Part shown: in pieces, positions 28,882 to 37,167 of the stretch
Layout of the letters: each line of letters opens with the position of its first letter
How positions within the stretch are numbered: position 1 is the stretch's first letter
Source: Hyphomicrobiales bacterium
Lineage (GTDB): Bacteria; Pseudomonadota; Alphaproteobacteria; Rhizobiales; Xanthobacteraceae
NCBI GenBank assembly: GCA_021732215.1
Contig: JAKFVL010000003.1
Location: forward strand, 114,676 to 178,675
Direction: 5' to 3'
DNA length: 64,000 bases
Program-made: the position numbers and the translations under genes
The notes under the pieces: model-generated
What the model saw: the letters and a program-made list of their open reading frames with translations, nothing else
The model's database searches: none
What the model was told of the DNA's origin: nothing

Positions 28882-29580
28882 ATGATCGAACGCAGGGCTT
28901 TCGATTCACTCGGCGGAGCCAATCACGGCTGGCTCGATGCCAAGCATCACTTCTCGTTCGCGGATTATCGCGACGCCAGCCGCGTGCACTGGGGTGCGCT
29001 GCGGGTCTGGAACGACGACACCATCGCGCCCGAGAGCGGCTTCCCGCCGCATCCGCACGCCAACATGGAGATCATCACCTACGTCCGCGAGGGCGCGATC
29101 ACGCATGAGGATTCGCTCGGCAATCGCGGCCGCACCGAGGCTGGCGACGTGCAGGTGATGAGCGCCGGCACCGGCATCCGTCACGCCGAGTACAATCTGG
29201 AAAAGACCACGACCAAAATCTTCCAGATCTGGATCGTGCCGAACGAGACCGGCCATGCGCCATCGTGGGGCGCCAAGCCGTTTCCGAAAGGTGCGAGCGC
29301 CGGCAAGTTCATCACGCTGGCGAGCGGCATCGCAGGCGACAGCGATGCGCTCCCCATTCGTGCAGATGCGCGGGTGGTCGGCGCGACGCTGAAAGCGGGA
29401 GAGACGGCGGAATATCCGCTCGGTTCGTCGCGTCACGGCTATCTCGTGCCGGCCAAGGGCAAGATCGACGTCAACGGCGTCGTCATCAACGCCCGCGACG
29501 GCGCGGCCGCGCACAACGAAAACGTGCTCCGCGTCACCGCGCTGGAGGATTCGGAAATCGTGCTGGTGGATGCGGCTTAA
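28882..29580 (+). CDS. Pirin family protein
   Basis: The ATG at 28882 (AGGAGAACC upstream) gives 232 residues. It has the bicupin pirin signature: F-P-P-H-P-H-A-N-M-E-I-I-T-Y-V (metal-binding His and Glu), then G-I-R-H-A-E-Y-N. Bacterial pirins are iron proteins; some act as quercetin dioxygenases or redox-linked regulators. It lies in a run LysR / pirin / WrbA / DsbA-like that looks like a redox or electrophile-stress group. Confidence 0.88.
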   Translation: MIERRAFDSLGGANHGWLDAKHHFSFADYRDASRVHWGALRVWNDDTIAPESGFPPHPHANMEIITYVREGAITHEDSLGNRGRTEAGDVQVMSAGTGIRHAEYNLEKTTTKIFQIWIVPNETGHAPSWGAKPFPKGASAGKFITLASGIAGDSDALPIRADARVVGATLKAGETAEYPLGSSRHGYLVPAKGKIDVNGVVINARDGAAAHNENVLRVTALEDSEIVLVDAA

Positions 29581-29607
29581 GCGCGCCGATTACGATTCTC
29601 TCTATCT

Positions 29608-29742
29608 TAACCTCTCCCCGCGTGCGGGGAGAGGTCGCGAGCAAAATGCGAGCGGGTGAGGGGCAATGCCTGTCTCTGCCCCTCACCCGGAGACTTCGCT
29701 CACGCTCGTCTCCGACCTCTCCCCGTTAACGGGGAGAGGTGA
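29608..29742. repeat. Extragenic palindromic repeat, CTCTCCCCGC family
   Basis: CCTCTCCCCGCGTGCGGGGAGAGG is a hairpin at the left, CCTCTCCCCGTTAACGGGGAGAGG at the right, with GGGTGAGGGGC / GCCCCTCACCC between them. Confidence 0.75.
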
Positions 29743-29774
29743 GCGATCAATCACCTTCGACAAAGGAATCTCCC

Positions 29775-30374
29775 ATGCCCAAAGTTCTCGTTCTTTACTA
29801 TTCCACCTACGGCCACATCGAGACGATGGCGAATGCCGTCGCCGAAGGCGCGCGCGAAGCAGGCGCAATTGTAGACATCAAGCGCGTGCCGGAACTGGTG
29901 CCGGAGGAGATCGCCAGGAAGTCGCACTTCAAGCTAGATCAGGCAGCGCCCGTCGCGAAGGTCGAGGAGCTTGCGAACTACGACGCGATCATCGTCGGCA
30001 CCGGCACGCGCTTTGGGCGGATGTCATCGCAGATGGCGAAGTTTCTCGATCAGGCCGGCGGCCTGTGGGCAAAGGGCGCGCTGAACGGCAAGGTCGGCGC
30101 GGCGTTCACCGCGACTGCCACGCAACACGGCGGGCAGGAGACGACGCTGTTTTCGATCATCACCAACCTGTTGCATTTCGGTATGGTGATCGTCGGACTT
30201 CCTTACAGCTTTCAAGGCCAGATGACGCTCGACGAGGTGACCGGCGGCGCACCGTATGGCGCAACCACCATCGCCGGCGGCGACGGCTCGCGCCAGCCCA
30301 GCGCCAACGAACTCGCCGGCGCGAAATTCCAGGGCAAGCTGGTGGCGGAAACGGCGAAGAAGATTTTTGGGTGA
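29775..30374 (+). CDS. wrbA: NAD(P)H:quinone oxidoreductase WrbA
   Basis: From the ATG at 29775 the 199-residue protein matches WrbA: flavodoxin-like FMN loop [12 protein letters not shown], then [13 protein letters not shown] and the G-L-P-Y-S-F-Q-G segment, ending [15 protein letters not shown]. WrbA carries out two-electron reduction of quinones and protects from redox cycling. Position after pirin under a LysR fits a quinone/electrophile response. Confidence 0.92.
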   Translation: MPKVLVLYYSTYGHIETMANAVAEGAREAGAIVDIKRVPELVPEEIARKSHFKLDQAAPVAKVEELANYDAIIVGTGTRFGRMSSQMAKFLDQAGGLWAKGALNGKVGAAFTATATQHGGQETTLFSIITNLLHFGMVIVGLPYSFQGQMTLDEVTGGAPYGATTIAGGDGSRQPSANELAGAKFQGKLVAETAKKIFG

Positions 30375-30381
30375 TTTTTCT

Positions 30382-30576
30382 TATCCCTCCCCCTTGCGGG
30401 GAGGGTGATGAGAATGAGCAAAGCGAATTCGAACCGGGTGGGGCAAGTTGGCGATTTGTAGCGCGAACCCCACCCCGGCCTCCGCTTCGCCATAGCCGAC
30501 GCAAGCGTCGGCTTTCTTTCTTTAAGACGGCGGCCTGAAGGCAGCCTATGCGACCCTCCCCACATGGGGGAGGGAT
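30382..30576. repeat. Extragenic palindromic repeats, CCCTCCCC family
   Basis: Inverted CCCTCCCCCTTGCGGGGAGGG and CCCTCCCCACATGGGGGAGGG hairpins flank a GGGTGGGG / CCCCACCC pair and an internal GCCGACGCAAGCGTCGGC hairpin. This fills the gap between wrbA and the DsbA-like gene. Confidence 0.7.
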
Positions 30577-30647
30577 AATCTCCCGCTCGTGACTTGCTGG
30601 CACAGGTCCTGATGCCTAGTTTGAATGTCACAAAGGAGATTCCGCCC

Positions 30648-31307
30648 ATGTCCGCCCTGAAACCGCTTGTGCTCGATGTCGTGTCCGACGTGGTGTGTCC
30701 GTGGTGCTATATCGGCAAAAAACGCATCGAGGATGCGTTGGCGCTGGTGCCGGACGTGCCGGTGCAGGTGAACTGGCGGCCGTTTTTCCTCAATCCGTGG
30801 GTGCCGCGCGAGGGCATCACGCGCGACGAATATCTCACCGCGAAGTTCGGTTCGGTCGAGGCCTACAAGGGCATCGCGGGCCGTGTCGGCGAGGCGGCCC
30901 GGGCCGAGGGTCTGGAATACAATTCGCAGCTGGTGAAGCGTCAGCCCAATACCATCGATTGCCATCGGCTGATTCACTGGGCCGGCGCGATCGGCAAGTC
31001 CGCCGAGATGAAGCAAAAACTCATGGAGCTTTACTTCCGCGACGGCGGCGACCTGACCGACGCCAATGTGCTGGCGCAGGCGGCGGCTGATGTCGGTCTC
31101 GACGGCGATGATATTCGTAAGCGCCTTGCCACCGACGAGGACGTCGAGCTGATTTCGGGCAACGCCAGGGAAGCCAGCGACAAGGGCATTTCCGGCGTGC
31201 CGACGTTCGTGTTCGCGCAGAAGTATGCGGTGTCGGGCGCGCAGGATGCGCAGAACCTCGCGAAGGCGATCCGTCAGGTGTCGGCGGAAATCAATCAGGC
31301 GGCGTGA
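30648..31307 (+). CDS. DsbA-family oxidoreductase (FrnE-like, cytosolic)
   Basis: The ATG at 30648 (AAAGGAGA upstream) gives 219 residues with a thioredoxin-like fold: D-V-V-C-P-W-C-Y-I-G contains the active-site Cys17-Pro-Trp-Cys20, followed by a helical insert and the cis-Pro loop G-I-S-G-V-P-T-F-V-F. It lacks a signal peptide, so it acts in the cytosol like FrnE/2-hydroxychromene-2-carboxylate isomerase relatives. It probably reduces or isomerises thiols under oxidative stress. Confidence 0.87.
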   Translation: MSALKPLVLDVVSDVVCPWCYIGKKRIEDALALVPDVPVQVNWRPFFLNPWVPREGITRDEYLTAKFGSVEAYKGIAGRVGEAARAEGLEYNSQLVKRQPNTIDCHRLIHWAGAIGKSAEMKQKLMELYFRDGGDLTDANVLAQAAADVGLDGDDIRKRLATDEDVELISGNAREASDKGISGVPTFVFAQKYAVSGAQDAQNLAKAIRQVSAEINQAA

Positions 31308-31312
31308 TCTTT

Positions 31313-31437
31313 ATCCCTCCCCCTTGTGGGGAGGGTGGCGCGTTGTGAGCACAGCGAACAACGTGACGGGTGGGGGTTTTGTGCGCCGCTCACCCCACCC
31401 CGGCCTTCGGCCGACCCTCCCCATCAAGGGGAGGGAT
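31313..31437. repeat. Extragenic palindromic repeat, CCCTCCCC family
   Basis: CCCTCCCCCTTGTGGGGAGGG at the left and CCCTCCCCATCAAGGGGAGGG at the right, with GGTGGGGGT / ACCCCACCC inside, between convergent genes. Confidence 0.7.
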
Positions 31438-31442
31438 TCAGC

Positions 31443-32708
31443 TTACGCCCTCGCAGTTGCCGCGCTTTCCGCCGTCGGCTGCGGCAGCTTGGCCGGCAAA
31501 CATGCCACCGCTAGCAGGATGACTGCGGCCGAGCACGCCATGAAGCGGAACAGCATGTCGAAGCCGTACGTCTCGTAGATGAAGCCGATCAGCGGCAGCG
31601 TCGCGGCGAGTGCGGTGAAGCTGACCACATATCGCACGCCGTAGATGCGCGCGCGGGCTTCGCCGCTCGCCATCTTGCCGATCATGAAATCGTTGATCGG
31701 GATCTGCCCGAATGCGCCGAGCATGAATCCGAGTGCCACGGCCAGCGCCCAGCCGTCCTTCAGTCCCGGCATCAGGCCGAAGAAGGCGATCTGGATCGAC
31801 GCGGCGGTGAGGAACACGTTGCGCGGACCGTACTTGTCGAGCGCGCGGCCGACGACGAGCTGCGCCAGTGACGCGACCGCGAACACGGTGAAGGCGAGAC
31901 CGCCGACGACGGTCGCGACATCACCCGAAGCTGCGACGCCGCCGGCGTTGAGCCACGATGTCAGATCCCTGGCAAGGTTCTGCATGCGCTCGTCGAAAAT
32001 CTTCGGCAGCGCGAACGTGGTGGACTGGAACACGATGCTCGACACGGCGGTGGTGAAGAACACGATGATCGAGATTCGCAGCATGATCGCCCTGTAGTCG
32101 GCGCTCATCATCGGGCCGTTGGTGGCGGCGACCTGCGCCGGCGTCTTCTTGTGCGACACCTCCGGCCATTGGTGGATGGTGTAGAGAACGCCGATCACGA
32201 TGGAGACGATGCCAGGCACGACAAACGCCGCGCGCCAGCCGCCATTGTCGATGAAGTAGCCGGTGATCAGTGCCGCGCTGGCAACACCGAGATTGCCCCA
32301 GATGCCGTTGAGCGCGAGGCGCATGCCGGTGTTCTTCCACTTCTGCGTCACGATCGCCAAGCCCACCGGATGATAGATCGCGGCGAACACGCCGATGATG
32401 AACAATCCGATGCCCATCTGCAGCGGCGTCTGCGCGAACGACGTCGCGATTGACGAAATGCCGATGCCGACAAAGAACACCGCGATCATGCCTTCGCGGC
32501 TCCACTTGTCGGCGAGCCAGCCGGAGGGCAGCGAGAACAGTCCGAACGCGAAGAAGCCCGGCGTTGCGTATTTCAGAAGCTCGCCATAGCTCAGCCCCCA
32601 TTCGCGCGTCAGCGCGAGCGCCGCGACAGTGGCGAAGATCAGCGTGAACAGGTGATCCAGATAATGACCGACGTTCAGGAACAGGAAGTGGGTGCTGTCG
32701 CGGTTCAT
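31443..32708 (-). CDS. Major facilitator superfamily transporter
   Basis: At 421 residues, it has about twelve hydrophobic helices. Typical MFS loop motifs are visible: G-W-L-A-D-K-W-S-R-E-G-M in the 2-3 loop and G-R-A-L-D-K-Y-G-P-R-N in the 8-9 loop. The substrate cannot be read; similar proteins export drugs or take up small metabolites. It is divergent from an AraC regulator with a cupin sensor (104-bp gap), which probably controls it. Confidence 0.82.
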   Translation of the reverse strand: MNRDSTHFLFLNVGHYLDHLFTLIFATVAALALTREWGLSYGELLKYATPGFFAFGLFSLPSGWLADKWSREGMIAVFFVGIGISSIATSFAQTPLQMGIGLFIIGVFAAIYHPVGLAIVTQKWKNTGMRLALNGIWGNLGVASAALITGYFIDNGGWRAAFVVPGIVSIVIGVLYTIHQWPEVSHKKTPAQVAATNGPMMSADYRAIMLRISIIVFFTTAVSSIVFQSTTFALPKIFDERMQNLARDLTSWLNAGGVAASGDVATVVGGLAFTVFAVASLAQLVVGRALDKYGPRNVFLTAASIQIAFFGLMPGLKDGWALAVALGFMLGAFGQIPINDFMIGKMASGEARARIYGVRYVVSFTALAATLPLIGFIYETYGFDMLFRFMACSAAVILLAVACLPAKLPQPTAESAATARA

Positions 32709-32812
32709 GGTGGGTGTCCAAATCAGAAGGTCTGAGGCTCAAAATACCCTTGGCGGATTGGCGCTGTCATGCCAAAAATCATCGAAATTCTGCCAGACGG
32801 GTTTTGAGACCA

Positions 32813-33640
32813 ATGGCCCCCCGAACCAAGCCGGTTGCGCAATCCAGCAACCAGAGCAAGGCCAAGCGCAGCACCAATGCCGCCGACTACCAGTTTCTGC
32901 CGCGGCCGCTGGCAGCCATGGCAAAGCGTTTCGCCGACGGGCACGAAATCGAACCGCACACCCATGAGCGCGATCAGCTGGTCTATTCGCTGACCGGTGT
33001 CATGCGTGTGCGCACCACAAGCGAGGCATGGATCGTGCCGCCGGATCGTGCGGTGTATCTGCCGTCGCAGACCGTGCATGCCATCAGCATGCGCGGCGAC
33101 GTGGAGATGCGCACGCTCTATATATCGCGCGATGCGCATGACGACTTGCCGTCCGCGCCGGCGGTGCTGGAAGTGTCGCCGCTGTTGCGCGAGCTGGTGC
33201 TGGCGCTGATCGATGAGCCGGTAATTTATGACGAGCAGGGCCGCGCCGGGGCAGTGGCGTTCTTGATTTTGGCGGAGATCGCGAAAGCGCAACGCTTGTC
33301 GCTGGTGGTCCCGATGCCGCGCGATGCGCGATTGTTGCGGCTGTGCAGCGCGCTGCTGGACGATCCGGCAAGCCGCCTTACGCTGGACAACTGGGTGGAT
33401 ACCGCGGGCGCGTCGGCGCGGACGCTGGCGCGCCTGTTCGAGGCAGAACTGGGAATGAGCTTCAGCACGTGGCGGCAGCGGGTGCGCTTTCACAACGCGC
33501 TGGAAGCGATTGTCGCGGGTGAGCCGATCGCACGCATTGCCGAACGCAACGGCTATCGCAGCGCCAGCGCATTCTCGTCCGCTTTCCGCAAGGCGATGGG
33601 GCAGGCGCCGTCATCGCTGCGGGTGGAGGCTGAATCTTAG
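32813..33640 (+). CDS. AraC-family regulator with cupin sensor domain
   Basis: The ATG at 32813 gives 275 residues. The N-terminal half is a cupin (H-T-H-E-R-D-Q-L-V-Y-S-L-T-G-V-M-R-V, V-Y-L-P-S-Q-T-V-H), the C-terminal half the double helix-turn-helix (A-R-T-L-A-R-L-F-E-A-E-L-G-M-S-F-S-T-W-R-Q-R and I-A-E-R-N-G-Y-R-S-A-S-A-F-S-S-A-F). This is the family that often autoregulates and drives adjacent efflux genes; the divergent MFS gene is the likely target. Confidence 0.88.
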   Translation: MAPRTKPVAQSSNQSKAKRSTNAADYQFLPRPLAAMAKRFADGHEIEPHTHERDQLVYSLTGVMRVRTTSEAWIVPPDRAVYLPSQTVHAISMRGDVEMRTLYISRDAHDDLPSAPAVLEVSPLLRELVLALIDEPVIYDEQGRAGAVAFLILAEIAKAQRLSLVVPMPRDARLLRLCSALLDDPASRLTLDNWVDTAGASARTLARLFEAELGMSFSTWRQRVRFHNALEAIVAGEPIARIAERNGYRSASAFSSAFRKAMGQAPSSLRVEAES

Positions 33641-33644
33641 TTTG

Positions 33645-33774
33645 TCGTCATGGCCGGGCGTAGCCGTTCGAAGAACGGCGTCGCATTCGCTTGCTTAAGT
33701 CCCGGCCATCCACGTCTTTGCCGCAATCGAAGGAAGACGTGGATGCCTGCGACAAGCGCGGGCATGACGACGAG
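33645..33774. repeat. Extragenic palindromic repeat, GTCATGGCCGGG family
   Basis: GTCATGGCCGGGC and GTCCCGGCCATCCACGTC at the left, GACGTGGATGCC and GCGGGCATGACGAC at the right, form nested arms. It is related to 40739-40830. Confidence 0.65.
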
Positions 33775-33792
33775 GTGCTAGCGGGAACGCTC

Positions 33793-34737
33793 TCACGCAT
33801 CCTTCAGGTAATAATTCGCCTTCTTGCCGAGCGCGATACGGCGCAGCACCTTGCGGATTGCGAACGAGGAGCGCAGCGGGTTCACGATCGCCAGCACGCT
33901 GCGATAGAAGGCGAGCTTCACCGCGTCGAACATGGGGTTCTTGCCGGGCGCCTGCTGCGGCAAACCGATGCCGCGCAGCATCGAATTGAAGAAGTGCAGG
34001 TCGTTGTTGCGGCGGACCTCGCGCGTCTTCCAGGTGATCGCCATCGAGATCGAATAGCTGTCAGCCGTGCGCACCCAGTGCGGCCACTGGTACGGCACGT
34101 AACAGCCGTCGCCGCCGAACATGCGGAACTCGGTGGCGCGCGGCGCGAAGCTCTCATCGAACTTCAGATTGCGGTGCTTGGTCATCGAGCGTTCGATTTC
34201 GGCGTCGTCGGCGATCGAGCGGTCTGCGTTGTCGTAGATTGTGAAGAACTTCTCGCCGTGAATCTGGACGAAGAAGTTGTCCTCGCTGTCGAGATGGAAC
34301 GGCGTGGTCGATTTCGGCGATGACACGAACAGGAAGCCTTCGAGCTGTTCGAAGCCGGCGTCGGCCAGACTGTTGAAGCCGCGGGCTTTTGCCACCGACA
34401 GCAGCGTATCCTCGAGCAGCTTCTTGTATTCTTGCGAGTTCTCGATGCGCTTGAGCACCATCCACGCGCCGGCGGTTTCGATGCGCTTCACCACCTCGAC
34501 CGGATCGAGATCGACGGTCGGGATCGCGTCGGGGTCCTGGCTGATCGCGACCTTGCCCGAGTTGTATTCGATCAGGTCGCGCGGCAGCTCGGAGGCGAGC
34601 TGGGCGATGCGCGGCAGCATCAGCAGCGGATGGCCGACCAGCTTGTGATGGATCGCAAACGGCTTCAGCGGAAAATCCCGCTTCAGCGACTGGTTGTCCG
34701 CGGTGATCACCGGCGCGACGTTCGATGCGGCGTTCAT
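33793..34737 (-). CDS. Cupin-like (JmjC-type) domain protein
   Basis: A protein of 314 residues with a double-stranded beta-helix core carrying a candidate Fe(II) site: His148-x-Asp150 in P-F-H-L-D-S-E-D-N-F and His220 in Q-W-P-H-W-V, the HxD...H spacing of JmjC/cupin-8 oxygenases. Thus it may be a 2-oxoglutarate-dependent hydroxylase, substrate unknown. Its ATG overlaps the stop of the upstream acetyltransferase-like gene by four bases (ATGA), so the two are translationally coupled and probably work in one pathway. Confidence 0.75.
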   Translation of the reverse strand: MNAASNVAPVITADNQSLKRDFPLKPFAIHHKLVGHPLLMLPRIAQLASELPRDLIEYNSGKVAISQDPDAIPTVDLDPVEVVKRIETAGAWMVLKRIENSQEYKKLLEDTLLSVAKARGFNSLADAGFEQLEGFLFVSSPKSTTPFHLDSEDNFFVQIHGEKFFTIYDNADRSIADDAEIERSMTKHRNLKFDESFAPRATEFRMFGGDGCYVPYQWPHWVRTADSYSISMAITWKTREVRRNNDLHFFNSMLRGIGLPQQAPGKNPMFDAVKLAFYRSVLAIVNPLRSSFAIRKVLRRIALGKKANYYLKDA

Positions 34738-35969
34738 GGGCGTTTCTCCTTGAAATCTCGAAAGACCTTGATGAAATGACGGATGGGTTCGCGAACCGCG
34801 CGGCGCAGTGCGAGGCTGGCGCGGATCAATGCAAAAACCGGATCGTTGCGGCGGAGCGGGATCAGCATGTCGCCGATCGCAAGCCGTCCGCGCCAGATCG
34901 GATCGATCATCGGATGACCGGGGGCTGCCGTGGAGTCGACGGTTGCGATGTCGGGATCGGCGCAGAGATAGCGCGTCAGATCTATGGTCAACTGCACGCC
35001 CGGCGACAGTCTGGCGTAGCGCTCGTCGACGCCGAGCTTGAAATAGAACGCGCGGTCCAGATGCCGCAGAACAACCGCGGATGCGACCGGCGTGGCGCCG
35101 GCCATCAGCGTCACGATCTCGCAGCGGCCCTGAGCCGAAAGTTCAACGGCTGCGCGGCGGATAAATGCACTGTCGCCGCCGTGCTGCAGCAGTGCGGTGC
35201 CGCGTTTGGCCTTCCAGCCGCTCGATTCCAGCACCAGGAACGTGTCGAGCGCGCGGGCGACTTCATCCGGCGTCCGCGAGATGACGAAAACAACCTCGCC
35301 CATTTCAGCGAGACGATTGCGCTGACGGCGCAGTTCCTTGAGTTTCTTTGCGCCGAGCGCGTCGCGCAGCAATTCCTCGGCATCGCGCGTCGCATCGAGA
35401 CAGGCGCGCTTGTGAGACTGGATGATCGCGGGCTGCAGACCCAGCGAAGCGAGCGCCGCGCGAAACGCATCCGCGGCGCGGCTTTCGATCGCAACATCGC
35501 GAAGCAGCAAGGCGTGCGTGCCGGACGCCCGCGCCTCGGCGATCAAGGCGTTCGCGGCCGCCACAGGGTCGTTACGATCGAGCAACGGCGTGCCAAGCGT
35601 GCCGTAAGGATCGGCGCTGGCAAGACCGGGCAGCGGAATGCGGTAGGTGCGCCACAGCGAGATCAGGGGGATCAGCCCCAGCAGACGAGGGCGCGCCTCG
35701 GACCTGTCCCACGCGCAGAGCGCATTGGCGCCGATGCGGCCGCGCGCGGTTGCGCTGACAGCCGACAGCCATTCGGGCAGGTAATATCCGTTGGGCTCGG
35801 TGGCTCGCTCCGCGAGAGCTTCCCAAGCCTCGTCATCGAGATCGGCGATCGGACAAAGCTGCGGCGGCATGCCGGCGCCGATCGAAGGCTTGCGCAACAG
35901 CTGCGCCTGCCTGAGGGCAGCGGTTCCGTCTGGCAATACCGTTCGGGTCGAGTTGGCAGTCTCGCTCAC
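34734..35969 (-). CDS. GNAT-fold acyltransferase (FemAB/BioF2-like)
   Basis: A GTG start at 35969 is preferred because GGGAAAG lies 6-8 bases upstream; a GTG five codons earlier is possible. The 411-residue protein has two tandem GNAT-like halves; the second shows T-P-V-A-S-A-V-V-L-R-H-L-D-R-A-F-Y-F-K-L-G-V-D-E, typical of the CelD/BioF2-like acetyltransferase family associated with exopolysaccharide and surface modification. It is coupled by ATGA overlap to the cupin-like gene. Confidence 0.75.
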   Translation of the reverse strand: MSETANSTRTVLPDGTAALRQAQLLRKPSIGAGMPPQLCPIADLDDEAWEALAERATEPNGYYLPEWLSAVSATARGRIGANALCAWDRSEARPRLLGLIPLISLWRTYRIPLPGLASADPYGTLGTPLLDRNDPVAAANALIAEARASGTHALLLRDVAIESRAADAFRAALASLGLQPAIIQSHKRACLDATRDAEELLRDALGAKKLKELRRQRNRLAEMGEVVFVISRTPDEVARALDTFLVLESSGWKAKRGTALLQHGGDSAFIRRAAVELSAQGRCEIVTLMAGATPVASAVVLRHLDRAFYFKLGVDERYARLSPGVQLTIDLTRYLCADPDIATVDSTAAPGHPMIDPIWRGRLAIGDMLIPLRRNDPVFALIRASLALRRAVREPIRHFIKVFRDFKEKRP

Positions 35970-36302
35970 GTTATTCTTTCCCACACCTACGGCATATTCG
36001 CTGCTGCGTTAAAGCATGCGCAGCGTTTGCCTGATCGATCCCGTTCACACGCTAAATGCGAGATCGAAAAATATCATGCGGGTGAAGTATTAAATGGTAG
36101 TTGCGCGATTAACGTTGCGTTTACCGTTAACGCTTCGTTGAGCATGAGCGCCGAATTCGACCGTGTTGATGCATACGTGTTATTCGCAGACGCGGCCTGT
36201 TAAGGCTTTAAGGCCCCCTCTCACCGCATAATCCGCAGGATTTTGCCCCGTTTCGGGCGAATTCAGAGATTCGAAGCAGAATGCTGGACGAGGATCGATC
36301 CG
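35970..36302. other. Non-coding gap
   Basis: There is no credible gene on either strand. The only visible structure is a GATTAACG / CGTTAAC pair around 36099-36134 and a TTAAGGCTTTAAGGCC stretch near 36200. It must hold the promoters of the divergent neighbours. Confidence 0.5.
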
Positions 36303-36713
36303 ATGAGCGATGCACGAGAGCGCATCAACATGACAGACAGCGACATCGTGGCGCACTTCGCGCGCATCGGTTATCGCGTGCTGGCTTCACAGATTGCGTA
36401 CGTGGGCGAAACCGTCGACGATTTTCGCGAGGCCCGTTCCAAGAAATGGTACAAGGCTGGCCGCATCAGCCGGAACGAGCCCGGTCTGCTCATCATCGAG
36501 GAATGTCAGCCGCGGCCAGGTCAGCGCACGCGCGATGTGGTTGTGGTGAGTTTTGGATCCGCGCGCGCGGTGATGGGCGTCGAGATCAAGCCCGGCGCGC
36601 CGCCGCTCAAGCCCGGCGACGCGACCTGCCGTTACGCACCCACCATGGAATGGGCGAAGCCGGAAGCGCCCAAGGGCAGCATTCCGAAGGGCAAGGCCGT
36701 CAAGCGCGCTTGA
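36303..36713 (+). CDS. Hypothetical protein
   Basis: The ATG at 36303 (GAGG upstream) gives 136 residues; a second in-frame ATG at 36330 is possible. The sequence is well-behaved, with a helix I-V-A-H-F-A-R-I-G-Y-R and a mixed beta region (V-V-V-V-S-F-G-S-A-R-A-V-M-G-V-E-I-K-P-G) and a Lys-rich tail. I recognise no family, and there is no signal peptide or membrane segment. Confidence 0.6.
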   Translation: MSDARERINMTDSDIVAHFARIGYRVLASQIAYVGETVDDFREARSKKWYKAGRISRNEPGLLIIEECQPRPGQRTRDVVVVSFGSARAVMGVEIKPGAPPLKPGDATCRYAPTMEWAKPEAPKGSIPKGKAVKRA

Positions 36714-36733
36714 TTCAGCCGGAGCGGGATCGC

Positions 36734-36985
36734 TCAGGCAAACGCGACGCCTGCGCGCTGATCGGTGCGCCATCTCATCTCGCAACGCCTGATGACGCGG
36801 TCGGCTTCCAGCACCAGCGTAAATGACGGCGGGACCGCCTGCGAACCCTCGATATCCAGACCGGCGCCGCCGTCCGACATGTTGCGGACGGTACAGCTGA
36901 CGCTTCGGCCCTGAAATGCAATCAGCGCGCCCTTGAAGACGCGATGCCGCGGCGTCCTCCGCCTGTCCTGAATTACTTGTTGCAT
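36734..36985 (-). CDS. PilZ-domain protein
   Basis: This 83-residue, single-domain PilZ protein has the c-di-GMP-binding signatures visible as R-R-x-x-x-R (D-R-R-R-T-P-R-H-R) near residue 8 and N-M-S-D-G-G-A-G-L (the D/N-x-S-x-x-G motif) near 35. The start is supported by a near-perfect AGGAGGTGAAGCG. It probably transmits c-di-GMP to an unknown partner; an EAL protein lies elsewhere in the window. Confidence 0.85.
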   Translation of the reverse strand: MQQVIQDRRRTPRHRVFKGALIAFQGRSVSCTVRNMSDGGAGLDIEGSQAVPPSFTLVLEADRVIRRCEMRWRTDQRAGVAFA

Positions 36986-37167
36986 CGCTTCACCTCCTGC
37001 GACTTTCGCAGTTTCATGAGGTGCAACATCGCATGCGCGCCTTACTTGCAGTTGAAATCGACCGCACGGAGACGGGGCAGGGATTTAACGTTTGATTCAG
37101 GATATCCGCGCGTTCCACGAGGGGAACTTTTGTGCGCGCCAGGGTGTTGGACGTCAAAGGATCGTCG

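Noticed and set aside
34725..36203. 492-codon plus-strand frame opposite the acyltransferase
   Set aside because: Arg/Ala/Gln-rich mirror reading without family likeness.
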